Shown one piece after another: positions 16,356 through 24,525 of a stretch of DNA of 60,840 bases. The notes under the pieces are model-generated. The model was not told where the DNA came from. It saw only the letters and a list, made by a program, of their open reading frames with translations, and made no database searches. Origin of the DNA: Streptomyces sennicomposti (lineage in GTDB: Bacteria; Actinomycetota; Actinomycetes; Streptomycetales; Streptomycetaceae); the NCBI RefSeq assembly GCF_019890635.1, contig NZ_JAIOAB010000045.1, positions 1 to 60,840 on the forward strand, written 5' to 3'. Each line of letters begins with the position of its first letter. The stretch's first letter is position 1. A program made the position numbers and the translations under genes.

Positions 16356-17462
16356 CTACCGCAGCACGCTCTCCAGGAAGTCGCTGCCCAGCCGGGCCAC
16401 CGTCGTCACGTCCAGCTGGTGGTAGACGTACCGGCCGCGGCGTCGGGTGGTGACCAGGCCCGCCTTCTTCAGCACGCTCAGGTGCCGGGATATCTCGGGC
16501 GCGGACATGCCGTGCGCGTGGGTCAGCTCGCTGGTGGTGAACGCGCTGCGGGCCAGGCTCCGGCACAGCCGCATCCGCACCGGATGGGACAGCGCGGACA
16601 TCCGCAGGGTCAGCTGCTCCACCGAGAGCGGCGCGGCCAGCTCCGCCGGGCCGACCGGGTAGTGCAGCACGGGGTGCCAGCCGTAGCGGTGCAGGACCAT
16701 CAGATGCGGCCGGCCCAGGCTGGTCGGCACCAGCAGCAGGCCGCCGGCCCTGGTCGCCGTACGCCCCTCGCCGAGCTTGTCGACGGTGATCCGGCCCGCC
16801 GTGTCGTCCAGCGCCAGGGCGGGCGAGACCGCGGCCAGCGCCTCGGCCAGGCCCTTGTGCCGCAGCAGCTCCGTCTTGTGCCGGGCGTCGGCGGCCAGTT
16901 GGTGGCGCAGCCGGGACCAGGTCTCCGCGAAGAAGGCCTCGTCGCAGTCCGTGAGGAACTGCCGCAGCCAGGCCCGGATGCGCGGCGGGTCGGTCAGCAG
17001 CCGCTCGGTGAAACGCACCTGCTGCGGCCCGCGCGCGGCGGCCAGCTCCAGGGCGCGGCGGCGCAGGGCCGTATCGGAGAGCGGGCCCGGACCGGGGTGG
17101 CTGTAGGGCAGGGCGCAGGTGAACTCCAGGGCCGCGTCCACGAACTGCTCGTCGGAGAGCTTGTCCAGCAGATCCAGCTCTTCGGCGAGGGTCGCGCCGG
17201 GCAGCGCGGTGGCGCCGGGGATGCCCGCGTACGGCAGGAACAGGTCGGAGAACGTCGTCCGCCACAGGAAGTCGGCCTCGCACATCCGGTCCGCCAGGTG
17301 CGAGTCGAGCCGGGCGGTGACGCCCGTGACCCAGCCCTGGAGCCCCGGGTGGTGCTGCGGCTCGGACAGCGTGTGCAGCGCCATGCCCAGCTCGGCCAGG
17401 GGGGAGGGCACGACGGCGACCTGGTCCGGCCGCAGTCCCGCGATGTCGATGCGCACGCTCAT
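16356..17462 (-). CDS. ArsR-family (DUF5937) winged-helix transcriptional regulator
   Basis: A 368-residue regulator. The N-terminal ~260 residues (MSVRIDIAGLRPDQVAVVPS, SPLAELGMALHTLSEPQHHP, CEADFLWRTTFSDLF) are the DUF5937 region, probably a sensing or oligomerisation domain. The C-terminal ~90 residues are an ArsR-type HTH: MSALSHPVRMRLCRSLARS, TTSELTHAHGMSAPEISRHL, LKKAGLVTTRRRGRYVYHQLD. No metal-binding cysteines are seen in the HTH. A perfect 13-bp inverted repeat lies 35 bases upstream of the ATG and is the likely autoregulatory operator. The divergent small gene at 17715 is a plausible shared target. Confidence 0.9.
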   Translation of the reverse strand: MSVRIDIAGLRPDQVAVVPSPLAELGMALHTLSEPQHHPGLQGWVTGVTARLDSHLADRMCEADFLWRTTFSDLFLPYAGIPGATALPGATLAEELDLLDKLSDEQFVDAALEFTCALPYSHPGPGPLSDTALRRRALELAAARGPQQVRFTERLLTDPPRIRAWLRQFLTDCDEAFFAETWSRLRHQLAADARHKTELLRHKGLAEALAAVSPALALDDTAGRITVDKLGEGRTATRAGGLLLVPTSLGRPHLMVLHRYGWHPVLHYPVGPAELAAPLSVEQLTLRMSALSHPVRMRLCRSLARSAFTTSELTHAHGMSAPEISRHLSVLKKAGLVTTRRRGRYVYHQLDVTTVARLGSDFLESVLR

Positions 17463-17496
17463 GAACCCATGGTGCACGCCCCCACTGACAACGCCG

Positions 17497-17525
17497 CCCC
17501 GATTGACGGCCCCCGTCAATCGGGG
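17497..17525. promoter_or_regulatory. perfect 13-bp palindrome, candidate ArsR-family operator
   Basis: CCCCGATTGACGG, spacer CCC, then CCGTCAATCGGGG: a perfect inverted repeat of 29 bases in the divergent gap between the DUF5937/ArsR gene (start 17462) and the small gene at 17715. Each arm contains TTGAC, so the element could also overlap -35 boxes on both strands. The divergent position argues against a terminator. Confidence 0.75.
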
Positions 17526-17714
17526 CGACTCGGACCGGCCCACGGGCGCAGGCTGGGACCACCGGGGCGGCCGGCGAGACCCCCCGCCCCCGGACTTCCC
17601 TTCCCGTGCCCTCCCGCGGCCCGAGACCTGCGACGCACCGGTCGCCGTCCCGTGGTCCCGTCGCCCCGCGGTCCGCCCGGGCACCCGTCCTCCACCCCCG
17701 GAAGAGGCTTCGGC

Positions 17715-17954
17715 ATGAGCATCACCCAGCAGTACGCCCTCGACGTGTACCGCGCCCGGCAGCACGGCGAGCCGCTCCCGCCCGCTCCGGGCCGCCACGA
17801 CTGGCAGGTCGTGCGCGAACTCGGCGAGTACCGGCGGTTCCGCGCGGTCCTGGCGGGCCGCCCCGCCCACGGCCGGCTGCGGCGACCGCGGGCCGGGCGG
17901 CTGCGGGGCCTGTGGTCCAGGTGGGCCCACCCGCACCCGCGCTCGCCCCGCTGA
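17715..17954 (+). CDS. small basic protein, unknown function
   Basis: A 79-residue protein, MSITQQYALDVYRARQHGE at the start, then HDWQVVRELGEYRRFRAVL, and a basic Arg/Pro-rich end. The amphipathic N-terminal half looks conserved among Streptomyces as far as I recall; no domain is recognisable. GAAGAGG lies seven bases before the ATG. It is divergent from the ArsR-type regulator and shares the palindromic control region. The reading frame ends inside a short GC-rich repeat array. Confidence 0.7.
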   Translation: MSITQQYALDVYRARQHGEPLPPAPGRHDWQVVRELGEYRRFRAVLAGRPAHGRLRRPRAGRLRGLWSRWAHPHPRSPR

Positions 17955-18030
17955 CCCCCGGCCCGCGCCTGCGCTCGCCCCGCTGACCCCGCCCCGCACC
18001 CGCGTTCGCCCCGCTGCTCCCGGCCCACAC
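17936..18030. repeat. degenerate ~32-bp tandem repeat, three copies
   Basis: GCTCGCCCCGCTG-type cores recur at 17941, 17973 and 18004 (periods 32 and 31) across the 3' end of the small gene and the gap to the aldolase-like gene. Confidence 0.65.
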
Positions 18031-18076
18031 CCCGCCGGAACCGCCCGCCGGAACCGGCCGCCGGGCGACGGCCCGC

Positions 18077-19303
18077 CTACGCGCCGCCCGCGCGCCCCGT
18101 CTCCTCCACCAGCCGGGCGGTGAACTCGGCGACCGCCGCCCGTACGTCGTCCGCCGTCCACTCCAAACCGGCCGCGCGCACGGAGACCTCGGTGCGGGCC
18201 AGTCCCGGGCCGCCGGGTTCCCAGGCGTCGGCGAACAGCATCGTCCCGGTCTCCTCGGCCGTCCGGACCGCCGCCCTCGCGACCACGTCCGGTTCGTACG
18301 GCAGCCAGAGCTGGAACTCGTGGGTGTGCGGGACCTCGGGGTGCACCCGCGCCCAGGGCAGGCCGGCCGCCGCGAACCCCTCGCGCAGCGCGGCGGCCAC
18401 CACGCGCGCGTGCCGCACGTACTCCGGCAGCCGGGGCAGCTCCTCGGCGAGGCCGATCAGCGCCGACAGGGCCGTCGGGAACTGCTGGAACACCGCCCCG
18501 CCGTACCGGTGCCGCCAGGCCCTGGCCTCCTCGGCCAGTTCCGCGGGACCGGCGAGGGCCGCGCCGCCGTAGCCGCCGAGGGACTTGTAGAACGACACGT
18601 AGACGCTGTCGGCCAGGTCCGCGATCTCCGTCAGCGGACGGCCGAAGTGCACGGTGGACTCCCACAGGCGCGCGCCGTCGAAGTGCACCACCGCCTCGCG
18701 CTCGCGCGCCGCCTCGACCACCTCGGTCAGCTCCTCCCAGGCGGGCAGGAGGAAACCGGCGTCCCGCAGCGGCAGCTCCAGCATCAGCGCGCCGAACGGC
18801 TCGTCCAGGCCGCGCACCTCGGCGGCGGTCGGCAGCCGGGACTCCCCGGTCACCCGCACCGGGCGCAGCCCGCCGACCTGGCTCAGCGCGTGCCGTTCGT
18901 GCACCTCGGGGTGGGACAGGGCGTGCAGCGCCACGGCCGGGTTCCCGGTCCGGGCCGCCCAGCAGCGCAGGGCGACCTGCTGCGCCATCGTGCCGGTCGG
19001 GAAGAAGACGGCGGCCTCCTTGCCGAGCAGTCCGGCGACCTTCTCCTCCAGGGCGGCGACGACCCCGCCGCCGTACATGTCGGACGCCTCGTCGAGGTCG
19101 TACACCTCCGCCGCCCGGTCCAGCAGCGCGATCCGCTCCCGGAGCGTGCCGAGGAACCCGGGGCGCGAGAGCACCCGCTCCGCACTCCGGGACGCGCCCA
19201 CGCGCCGGTCCCGGAGCCGCTTGCGCCGCTCCTCGTCCGACGGCCGCTCCGCGTCGTCCGTCCGGTCGTCCTGCTCGGGGTCTTGTTCCGCCGTGTCGTC
19301 CAT
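18077..19303 (-). CDS. threonine aldolase / beta-eliminating lyase family protein (PLP enzyme)
   Basis: About 408 residues, PF01212-like aminotransferase fold I. After a charged N-terminus rich in Asp/Glu/Arg (~1-45), landmarks are YGGGVVAALEEKVAGLLGKEAAVFFPTGTMAQQVAL (cofactor phosphate loop), LHALSHPEVHE, VVHFDGARLWES (Asp for the pyridine N) and VYVSFYKSLGGYGGAALAG with the Schiff-base Lys. Known relatives cleave L-threonine or L-allo-threonine to glycine and acetaldehyde. The charged N-terminus is unusual for LtaE and the real substrate is uncertain. I chose ATG 19303; ATG 19315 would add four residues. Confidence 0.85.
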   Translation of the reverse strand: MDDTAEQDPEQDDRTDDAERPSDEERRKRLRDRRVGASRSAERVLSRPGFLGTLRERIALLDRAAEVYDLDEASDMYGGGVVAALEEKVAGLLGKEAAVFFPTGTMAQQVALRCWAARTGNPAVALHALSHPEVHERHALSQVGGLRPVRVTGESRLPTAAEVRGLDEPFGALMLELPLRDAGFLLPAWEELTEVVEAAREREAVVHFDGARLWESTVHFGRPLTEIADLADSVYVSFYKSLGGYGGAALAGPAELAEEARAWRHRYGGAVFQQFPTALSALIGLAEELPRLPEYVRHARVVAAALREGFAAAGLPWARVHPEVPHTHEFQLWLPYEPDVVARAAVRTAEETGTMLFADAWEPGGPGLARTEVSVRAAGLEWTADDVRAAVAEFTARLVEETGRAGGA

Positions 19304-19476
19304 ACCCCGGATCATCCCGCGCGCCGGCGTACGCGGGCACCCGCATTTCCGCGCCCGCGCAGCGTGCCGAAGCCCACAGCCTGTGGACGGCCGGACGCCC
19401 GCGGACCCGATAGCGTTAACATGACGAGAAATCGTCCGGTACCCGGAGCGGACTGGAACGGGAAGGCCACCGTCGC

Positions 19477-20502
19477 GTGAGTAGCAGCCAACAGCCAGAT
19501 CCCAGGGACCGCCCCGCGCGGCTCACCGTCGGCGTCGTCGGCGCCGGCCGGGTGGGGCCCGCGCTCGCCGCGTCCCTCCAGCTCGCCGGGCACCGCCCGG
19601 TGGCCGTCTCGGGCGTCTCCGACGCCTCCCGGCGGCGCGCCGAACTGATGCTCCCCGACGTGCCCCTGGTGTCGCCCGCCGAGGTCCTGGACCGCGCCGA
19701 GCTGGTGCTCCTGACCGTCCCCGACGACGCCCTGCCCGGCCTGGTCGCGGGCCTCGCCGAGACCGGCGCCGTACGGCCCGGCCAGCTGCTCGTGCACACC
19801 TCCGGGCGGTACGGCGCGAGGGTGCTCGACCCCGCCCTGCGCGCGGGCGCGCTGCCGCTGGCCCTGCACCCGGCGATGACCTTCACGGGCACCCCCGTGG
19901 ACGTGCAGCGGCTGGCCGGCTGCTCCTTCGGCGTCACCGCCCCCGAGGAGCTGCGCATGGCCGCCGAGGCCCTGGTCATCGAGATGGGCGGCGAACCGGA
20001 GTGGATCGCCGAGGACCGGCGCCCGCTGTACCACGCGGCGCTCGCCCTGGGCGCCAACCACCTGGTCACCCTGGTCGCGCAGGCCATGGAGCTGCTGCGC
20101 GAGGCAGGCGTCGAGGCCCCCGACCGGATGCTCGGCCCGCTGCTCGGCGCCGCCCTGGACAACTCCCTGCGCTCCGGCGACGCCGCCCTCACCGGCCCCG
20201 TCGCGCGCGGTGACGCGGGCACGGTCGCCGCGCACGTCGCCGAACTGCGCCGGTACGCCCCGCAGACCCTCGCCGGCTACCTGGCGATGGCCCGCGCCAC
20301 CGCCGACCGCGCCCTCGCCGCCGGCCTGCTCAAGCCCGAACTGGCCGAGGACCTGCTGGAGGTCCTCGCCGACGGCACGACCGGCGGCCCGGGCACGGGC
20401 GGCCCGGACACCGCCGGCCGCGACTTCGACGGTCCGGACGGCCCGGACGGCGACGGTCCTGACAGCGACGGCCCGGACGCCGGTCAGGGGGGTACCCGAT
20501 GA
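19477..20502 (+). CDS. Rossmann-fold DUF2520 protein (pantothenate-operon reductase-like)
   Basis: A 341-residue protein with an N-terminal NAD(P)-binding motif TVGVVGAGRVGPALAASL, then DRAELVLLTVPDDALPGLV and LHPAMTFTG. The C-terminal DUF2520 helical domain contains YHAALALGANHLVTLVAQA and PLLGAALDNSL. The fold resembles ketopantoate reductase (PanE) and ProC-like dehydrogenases, and its place before panC suggests a role in pantothenate synthesis. The reaction is not proven. The last ~45 residues are Gly/Asp/Pro low complexity. The stop overlaps the ATG of a 72-codon ORF (ATGA). It is the first gene of the coupled run to nadC/coaX. Confidence 0.88.
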   Translation: MSSSQQPDPRDRPARLTVGVVGAGRVGPALAASLQLAGHRPVAVSGVSDASRRRAELMLPDVPLVSPAEVLDRAELVLLTVPDDALPGLVAGLAETGAVRPGQLLVHTSGRYGARVLDPALRAGALPLALHPAMTFTGTPVDVQRLAGCSFGVTAPEELRMAAEALVIEMGGEPEWIAEDRRPLYHAALALGANHLVTLVAQAMELLREAGVEAPDRMLGPLLGAALDNSLRSGDAALTGPVARGDAGTVAAHVAELRRYAPQTLAGYLAMARATADRALAAGLLKPELAEDLLEVLADGTTGGPGTGGPDTAGRDFDGPDGPDGDGPDSDGPDAGQGGTR

Positions 20503-20717
20503 CCCGCGCGGGGCACTCGGCAGGCACCGGCGGCCGTACGGGACGCCCGACGGGCCCCGGCCGCCGCCGCGCGGGAGCCGCCGCCCCGACCCGCACCGCC
20601 CCGACCCGCACCGCCGCTCCCGCGCCGACCGCGTACGCGACGGCCCGGACGGCGCCCGAGAACGCAGCGCAGGGCCGCCCGGCGACACCGGCGCCCGAGA
20701 ACGGAGACGCCCGATGA
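20499..20717 (+). CDS. 72-residue Thr/Ala/Arg/Pro-rich linker ORF between DUF2520 gene and panC
   Basis: This ORF starts with an ATG inside the DUF2520 stop (ATGA) and ends with a TGA inside the panC start (ATGA again). AGGGGGG lies six bases before its ATG, so it is probably translated. The peptide is low complexity (APTRTAPTRTAAPAPTA) with no recognisable domain. Both junctions carry the same 10 bases, CCCGATGACC (20495-20504 and 20710-20719), exactly 215 bases apart. This suggests an insertion or duplication that kept the coupled junction on both sides. It may be a coupling device without a functional product. Confidence 0.5.
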   Translation: MTRAGHSAGTGGRTGRPTGPGRRRAGAAAPTRTAPTRTAAPAPTAYATARTAPENAAQGRPATPAPENGDAR

Positions 20718-21805
20718 CCACGACCCTGCTGCGCACCGCCGAGGAGCTGCACGCGCGCGTGCGCCGAGGCCGCCGGGCCGTCGTGATGACGATGGGCGCC
20801 CTGCACGAGGGCCACGCCACCCTGGTCCGGGCCGCCCGGGAGATCGCCGGGAGCGACGGCGAGGTCGTCGTGACCGTCTTCGTCAACCCGTTGCAGTTCG
20901 GCGCGGGCGAGGACCTGGACCGCTACCCGCGCACCCTGGACGCCGACCTCAAGGTGGCCGAGCAGGCGGGCGCCGACATCGTGTTCGCGCCCTCGGCGGA
21001 CGAGGTCTACCCGGGCGGCGAACCGCAGGTCCGGATCACCGCGGGACCCATGGGGGAGCGCCTGGAGGGCGCCTCGCGGCCCGGCCACTTCGACGGCATG
21101 CTCACCGTCGTCGGCAAGCTGCTGCACCTCACCCGCCCCGACGTCGCCCTCTACGGTCAGAAGGACGCCCAGCAGCTCGCCCTGATCCGGCGCATGGTGC
21201 GCGATCTGAACTTCGGCGTGGAGATCGTCGGCGTGCCGACCGTGCGGGAGGCCGACGGCCTGGCCCTGTCCAGCCGCAACCGCTACCTCTCCGCGGCCGA
21301 GCGGCGCACCGCGCTCGCCCTGTCCCAGGCGCTGTTCGCCGGCCGCGACCGGCACGCCGCGCAGGAGGCGCTGCGCGCGCGGGCCCGCGAGGTGCCCGCC
21401 ACGCGCGCGCGTGCCGAGGCGCTGAGCGCGCTCGGGGAGTCCCGCGCGGCGGCCGACGCCGCCGCCGTGGCCAAGGCCACCCCGGGCGCGGCCGCCGCCG
21501 TGCGGGCCGCCGCCCGGCTGGTCCTGGACGAGGCCGCCCGGCTGGACCCGCCGCTCGAACTGGACTACCTGGCCCTGGTCGACCCGTCCGACTTCACCGA
21601 GATCGACGACGACTTCACCGGCGAGGCCGTCCTCGCCGTCGCCGCCCGGGTCGGCGCGACCCGGCTGATCGACAACCTGCCCCTCGCCTTCGGCACGGGC
21701 GAAGCCCCCGGGACCCGGGAGGCGCACACGGCCTCCGGGCCCGGCTCCGCCCCCGTACCCCCCGTGTCCCCCGCGACCCACGAATCCCCCGGAGCCGCCT
21801 CGTGA
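20714..21805 (+). CDS. panC: pantothenate synthetase (pantoate-beta-alanine ligase)
   Basis: PanC joins pantoate and beta-alanine with ATP to give pantothenate. Family signatures are VVMTMGALHEGHATLVRAA (HIGH-like), VTVFVNPLQFG, DRYPRTLDADL, SRPGHFDGMLTVVGKL, YGQKDAQQLALI and LALSSRNRYLS. The protein is 363 residues, longer than the usual 280-310. It carries an Ala/Arg-rich insertion (~215-262) and a ~35-residue Pro/Ala/Ser tail after the final DNLPLAFG. GGAGA lies six bases before the ATG, which overlaps the 72-codon ORF. Its own stop overlaps the nadB GTG start (GTGA). Confidence 0.96.
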   Translation: MTTTLLRTAEELHARVRRGRRAVVMTMGALHEGHATLVRAAREIAGSDGEVVVTVFVNPLQFGAGEDLDRYPRTLDADLKVAEQAGADIVFAPSADEVYPGGEPQVRITAGPMGERLEGASRPGHFDGMLTVVGKLLHLTRPDVALYGQKDAQQLALIRRMVRDLNFGVEIVGVPTVREADGLALSSRNRYLSAAERRTALALSQALFAGRDRHAAQEALRARAREVPATRARAEALSALGESRAAADAAAVAKATPGAAAAVRAAARLVLDEAARLDPPLELDYLALVDPSDFTEIDDDFTGEAVLAVAARVGATRLIDNLPLAFGTGEAPGTREAHTASGPGSAPVPPVSPATHESPGAAS

Positions 21806-23535
21806 CCAGCACAGGCATACGACTGCACGCGCCCGAGCCCGGGTGGTCCATCGACGCGGACGTCGTGGTCGTCGGCTCCGGCGTGGCCGGCCTCACCGCG
21901 GCCCTGCGCTGCGCGGCGAGCGGCCTGGACACGGTCGTCGTCACCAAGGCCCGCCTGGACGACGGCTCCACGCGCTGGGCGCAGGGCGGCATCGCGGCGG
22001 CCCTCGGCGAGGGCGACACCCCCGAACAGCACCTGGACGACACCCTGGTCGCGGGCGTCGGCCTGTGCGACGAGGAGGCCGTACGGGTTCTCGTCACCGA
22101 GGGCCCCGACGCGGTACGGCGGCTGATCTCCACCGGCGCGCACTTCGACACCGACGACGCCGGCTCCATCCAGCTCACCCGCGAGGGCGGCCACCACCGC
22201 CGCCGGATCGCCCACGCGGGCGGCGACGCGACCGGCGCCGAGGTCTCCCGGGCGCTGGTGGAGGCGGTCCGCGCGCGCGGGCTGCGCACGATCGAGAACG
22301 CGCTCGTCCTCGACCTGCTCACCGACGCCGACGGCCGCACCGCCGGAGTGACCCTGCACGTCATGGGCGAGGGCCAGCACGACGGCGTGGGCGCCGTGCA
22401 CGCGCCCGTGGTGGTGCTGGCGACCGGCGGCATGGGCCAGGTGTTCTCCGCGACCACCAACCCGTCCGTGTCCACCGGCGACGGCGTCGCGCTCGCCCTG
22501 CGCGCGGGCGCCGAGGTGTCCGACCTGGAGTTCGTGCAGTTCCACCCGACCGTGCTCTTCCTCGGCCCGGACGCCGAGGGCCAGCAGCCGCTCGTCTCGG
22601 AGGCCGTGCGCGGCGAGGGCGCCCACCTGGTGGACGCCGACGGCGTGCGCTTCATGGTGGGCCAGCACGAACTGGCCGAGCTGGCGCCGCGCGACATCGT
22701 CGCCAAGGGCATCACTCGGCGGATGCTGGAACAGGGCGCCGAACACATGCTCCTGGACGCCCGGCACTTCGGCGCCGAGATGTGGGAGCACCGCTTCCCG
22801 ACGATCCTGGCCGCCTGCCGGGCGCACGGCATCGACCCGGTCACCGAGCCCATCCCGGTCGCCCCGGCCGCCCACTACGCCTCCGGCGGCGTGCGCACCG
22901 ACTCCCAGGGCCGCACCACCGTGCCCGGCCTGTACGCGTGCGGGGAGGTCGCCTGCACCGGCGTGCACGGCGCCAACCGGCTCGCCTCCAACTCCCTGCT
23001 CGAAGGGCTCGTCTACGCCGAGCGGATCGCCGCCGACATCGCGCGCGAGCGCGCCGCGGGCGCCCTGCACGCGCGCGTGCCGCAGCCCGCCCCGCGCGCC
23101 GAGCGGCCCGCGCACCCGCTGCTCGCCCCGGAGACCCGGTTCGCGATCCAGCGGATCATGACCGAGGGCGCGGGCGTCCTGCGCTCCGCCGCCTCCCTGG
23201 CCGGCGCCGCCGACCGGCTCGACGAGCTGTACGCACAGGCGCGCGGCTCCCTCGCCGAGGACGGCAAGACCGCCGAGCCCGGCGTCGACACCTGGGAGGC
23301 CACCAACCTCCTGTGCGTGGCCCGCGTCCTGGTCGCCGCCGCCCGGCTGCGCGAGGAGACCCGCGGCTGCCACTGGCGCGAGGACCGCCCCGAGCGCGAC
23401 GACGCGCACTGGCGCCGCCACATCGTCGTACGGCTGAACGCGGACCGGACGCCCGACGTGCACACCACCGACACGGCAGACTTCCCCCCGACCCGCCCCG
23501 CGGCCCCCGCGGCCCGCCGTCCCCAGGAGCAGTGA
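21802..23535 (+). CDS. nadB: L-aspartate oxidase
   Basis: NadB oxidises L-aspartate to iminoaspartate with FAD, the first step of de novo NAD synthesis. The 577-residue protein shows VVVVGSGVAGLTAALRCA (FAD dinucleotide site), STRWAQGGIAAALG, THE-like REGGHHRRRIAHAGGDATG (active-site region), VVLATGGMGQVFSATTNP, EFVQFHPTVL, HYASGGVRTD, YACGEVACTGVHGANRLASNSLLEG and the helical C-terminal domain. The GTG start overlaps panC by four bases. nadC follows directly, so two consecutive NAD steps are co-expressed with pantothenate genes. No nadA lies in this window. Confidence 0.97.
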   Translation: MTSTGIRLHAPEPGWSIDADVVVVGSGVAGLTAALRCAASGLDTVVVTKARLDDGSTRWAQGGIAAALGEGDTPEQHLDDTLVAGVGLCDEEAVRVLVTEGPDAVRRLISTGAHFDTDDAGSIQLTREGGHHRRRIAHAGGDATGAEVSRALVEAVRARGLRTIENALVLDLLTDADGRTAGVTLHVMGEGQHDGVGAVHAPVVVLATGGMGQVFSATTNPSVSTGDGVALALRAGAEVSDLEFVQFHPTVLFLGPDAEGQQPLVSEAVRGEGAHLVDADGVRFMVGQHELAELAPRDIVAKGITRRMLEQGAEHMLLDARHFGAEMWEHRFPTILAACRAHGIDPVTEPIPVAPAAHYASGGVRTDSQGRTTVPGLYACGEVACTGVHGANRLASNSLLEGLVYAERIAADIARERAAGALHARVPQPAPRAERPAHPLLAPETRFAIQRIMTEGAGVLRSAASLAGAADRLDELYAQARGSLAEDGKTAEPGVDTWEATNLLCVARVLVAAARLREETRGCHWREDRPERDDAHWRRHIVVRLNADRTPDVHTTDTADFPPTRPAAPAARRPQEQ

Positions 23536-23540
23536 CCCAA

Positions 23541-24518
23541 GTGAGCACCGAAGACCTTCCCCTCGCCCCCGCCGGCGGCTGCGGCGACGGCTGTGCCTGC
23601 GGCGCGGACGCCGACGAGGAGTACGCGGAGTGCGGGCTCGACCCCGCGCTCGCCCAGCTGCTGATCGACGCCGGACTCGACCCGATCGAGGTCGAGGACG
23701 TCGCCAACGTCGCCATCCAGGAAGACCTGGCGCACGGGGAGGACGTGACGACCGTCGCGACCATCCCCGAGGACGCCGTGGCCACCGGCGACTTCACCGC
23801 GCGCGAGGCCGGCGTGGTGGCCGGCCTGCGGGTCGCCGAGGCGGTCCTGTCGGTGGTGTGCACCGACGAGTTCGAGGTCGAGCGGCACGTCGAGGACGGC
23901 GACCGCGTCGAGGCCGGCCAGAAGCTGCTGTCGGTCACCACGCGCACCCGCGACCTGCTGACCGCCGAGCGCAGCGCGCTGAACCTGCTGTGCCGCCTGT
24001 CCGGCATCGCCACCGCCACGCGCGCGTGGGCGGACGTCCTGGAGGGCACCAAGGCGAAGGTGCGCGACACCCGCAAGACCACGCCGGGCCTCAGGTCGCT
24101 GGAGAAGTTCGCCGTCCGCTGCGGCGGCGGCGTCAACCACCGCATGTCGCTGTCGGACGCCGCGCTGGTCAAGGACAACCACGTGATCGCCGCCGGCGGC
24201 GTCGCGGCCGCCTTCAAGGCCGTGCGCGAGGCCTTCCCGGAGGTGCCGATCGAGGTCGAGGTCGACACCCTGCACCAGCTGCGCGAGGTCGTGGACGCCG
24301 GCGCCGACCTGATCCTGCTGGACAACTTCACGCCCGGCGAGTGCGAGGAGGCCGTGGCCGTCGTCGACGGCCGGGCGCTGCTGGAGGCGTCGGGCCGGCT
24401 CGCCCTGGACAACGCCCGGGCGTACGCGGAGACCGGCGTCGACTTCCTGGCCGTGGGCTCCCTGACGCACTCCTCGCCGATCCTGGACATCGGCCTGGAC
24501 CTGCGCGAGGCGGAGTAG
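23541..24518 (+). CDS. nadC: nicotinate-nucleotide diphosphorylase (quinolinate phosphoribosyltransferase)
   Basis: NadC makes nicotinic acid mononucleotide from quinolinate and PRPP. Core motifs are EDLAHGEDVTTVATIPED, RSALNLLCRLSGIAT, VRDTRKTTPGLRSLEKFAV, GGGVNHRMSLSDAALVKDNHV, IEVEVDTL, ILLDNFTP and VGSLTHSSPILDIGLDL. The protein is 325 residues. Its first ~35 residues form a cysteine-rich extension not present in the minimal enzyme: Cys14, Cys18, Cys20 and Cys31. I chose GTG 23541, 11 bases after AGGAG. A GTG at 23532 overlapping the nadB stop would add three residues. coaX begins eight bases after the stop. Confidence 0.95.
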   Translation: MSTEDLPLAPAGGCGDGCACGADADEEYAECGLDPALAQLLIDAGLDPIEVEDVANVAIQEDLAHGEDVTTVATIPEDAVATGDFTAREAGVVAGLRVAEAVLSVVCTDEFEVERHVEDGDRVEAGQKLLSVTTRTRDLLTAERSALNLLCRLSGIATATRAWADVLEGTKAKVRDTRKTTPGLRSLEKFAVRCGGGVNHRMSLSDAALVKDNHVIAAGGVAAAFKAVREAFPEVPIEVEVDTLHQLREVVDAGADLILLDNFTPGECEEAVAVVDGRALLEASGRLALDNARAYAETGVDFLAVGSLTHSSPILDIGLDLREAE

Positions 24519-24525
24519 GGCGGCC

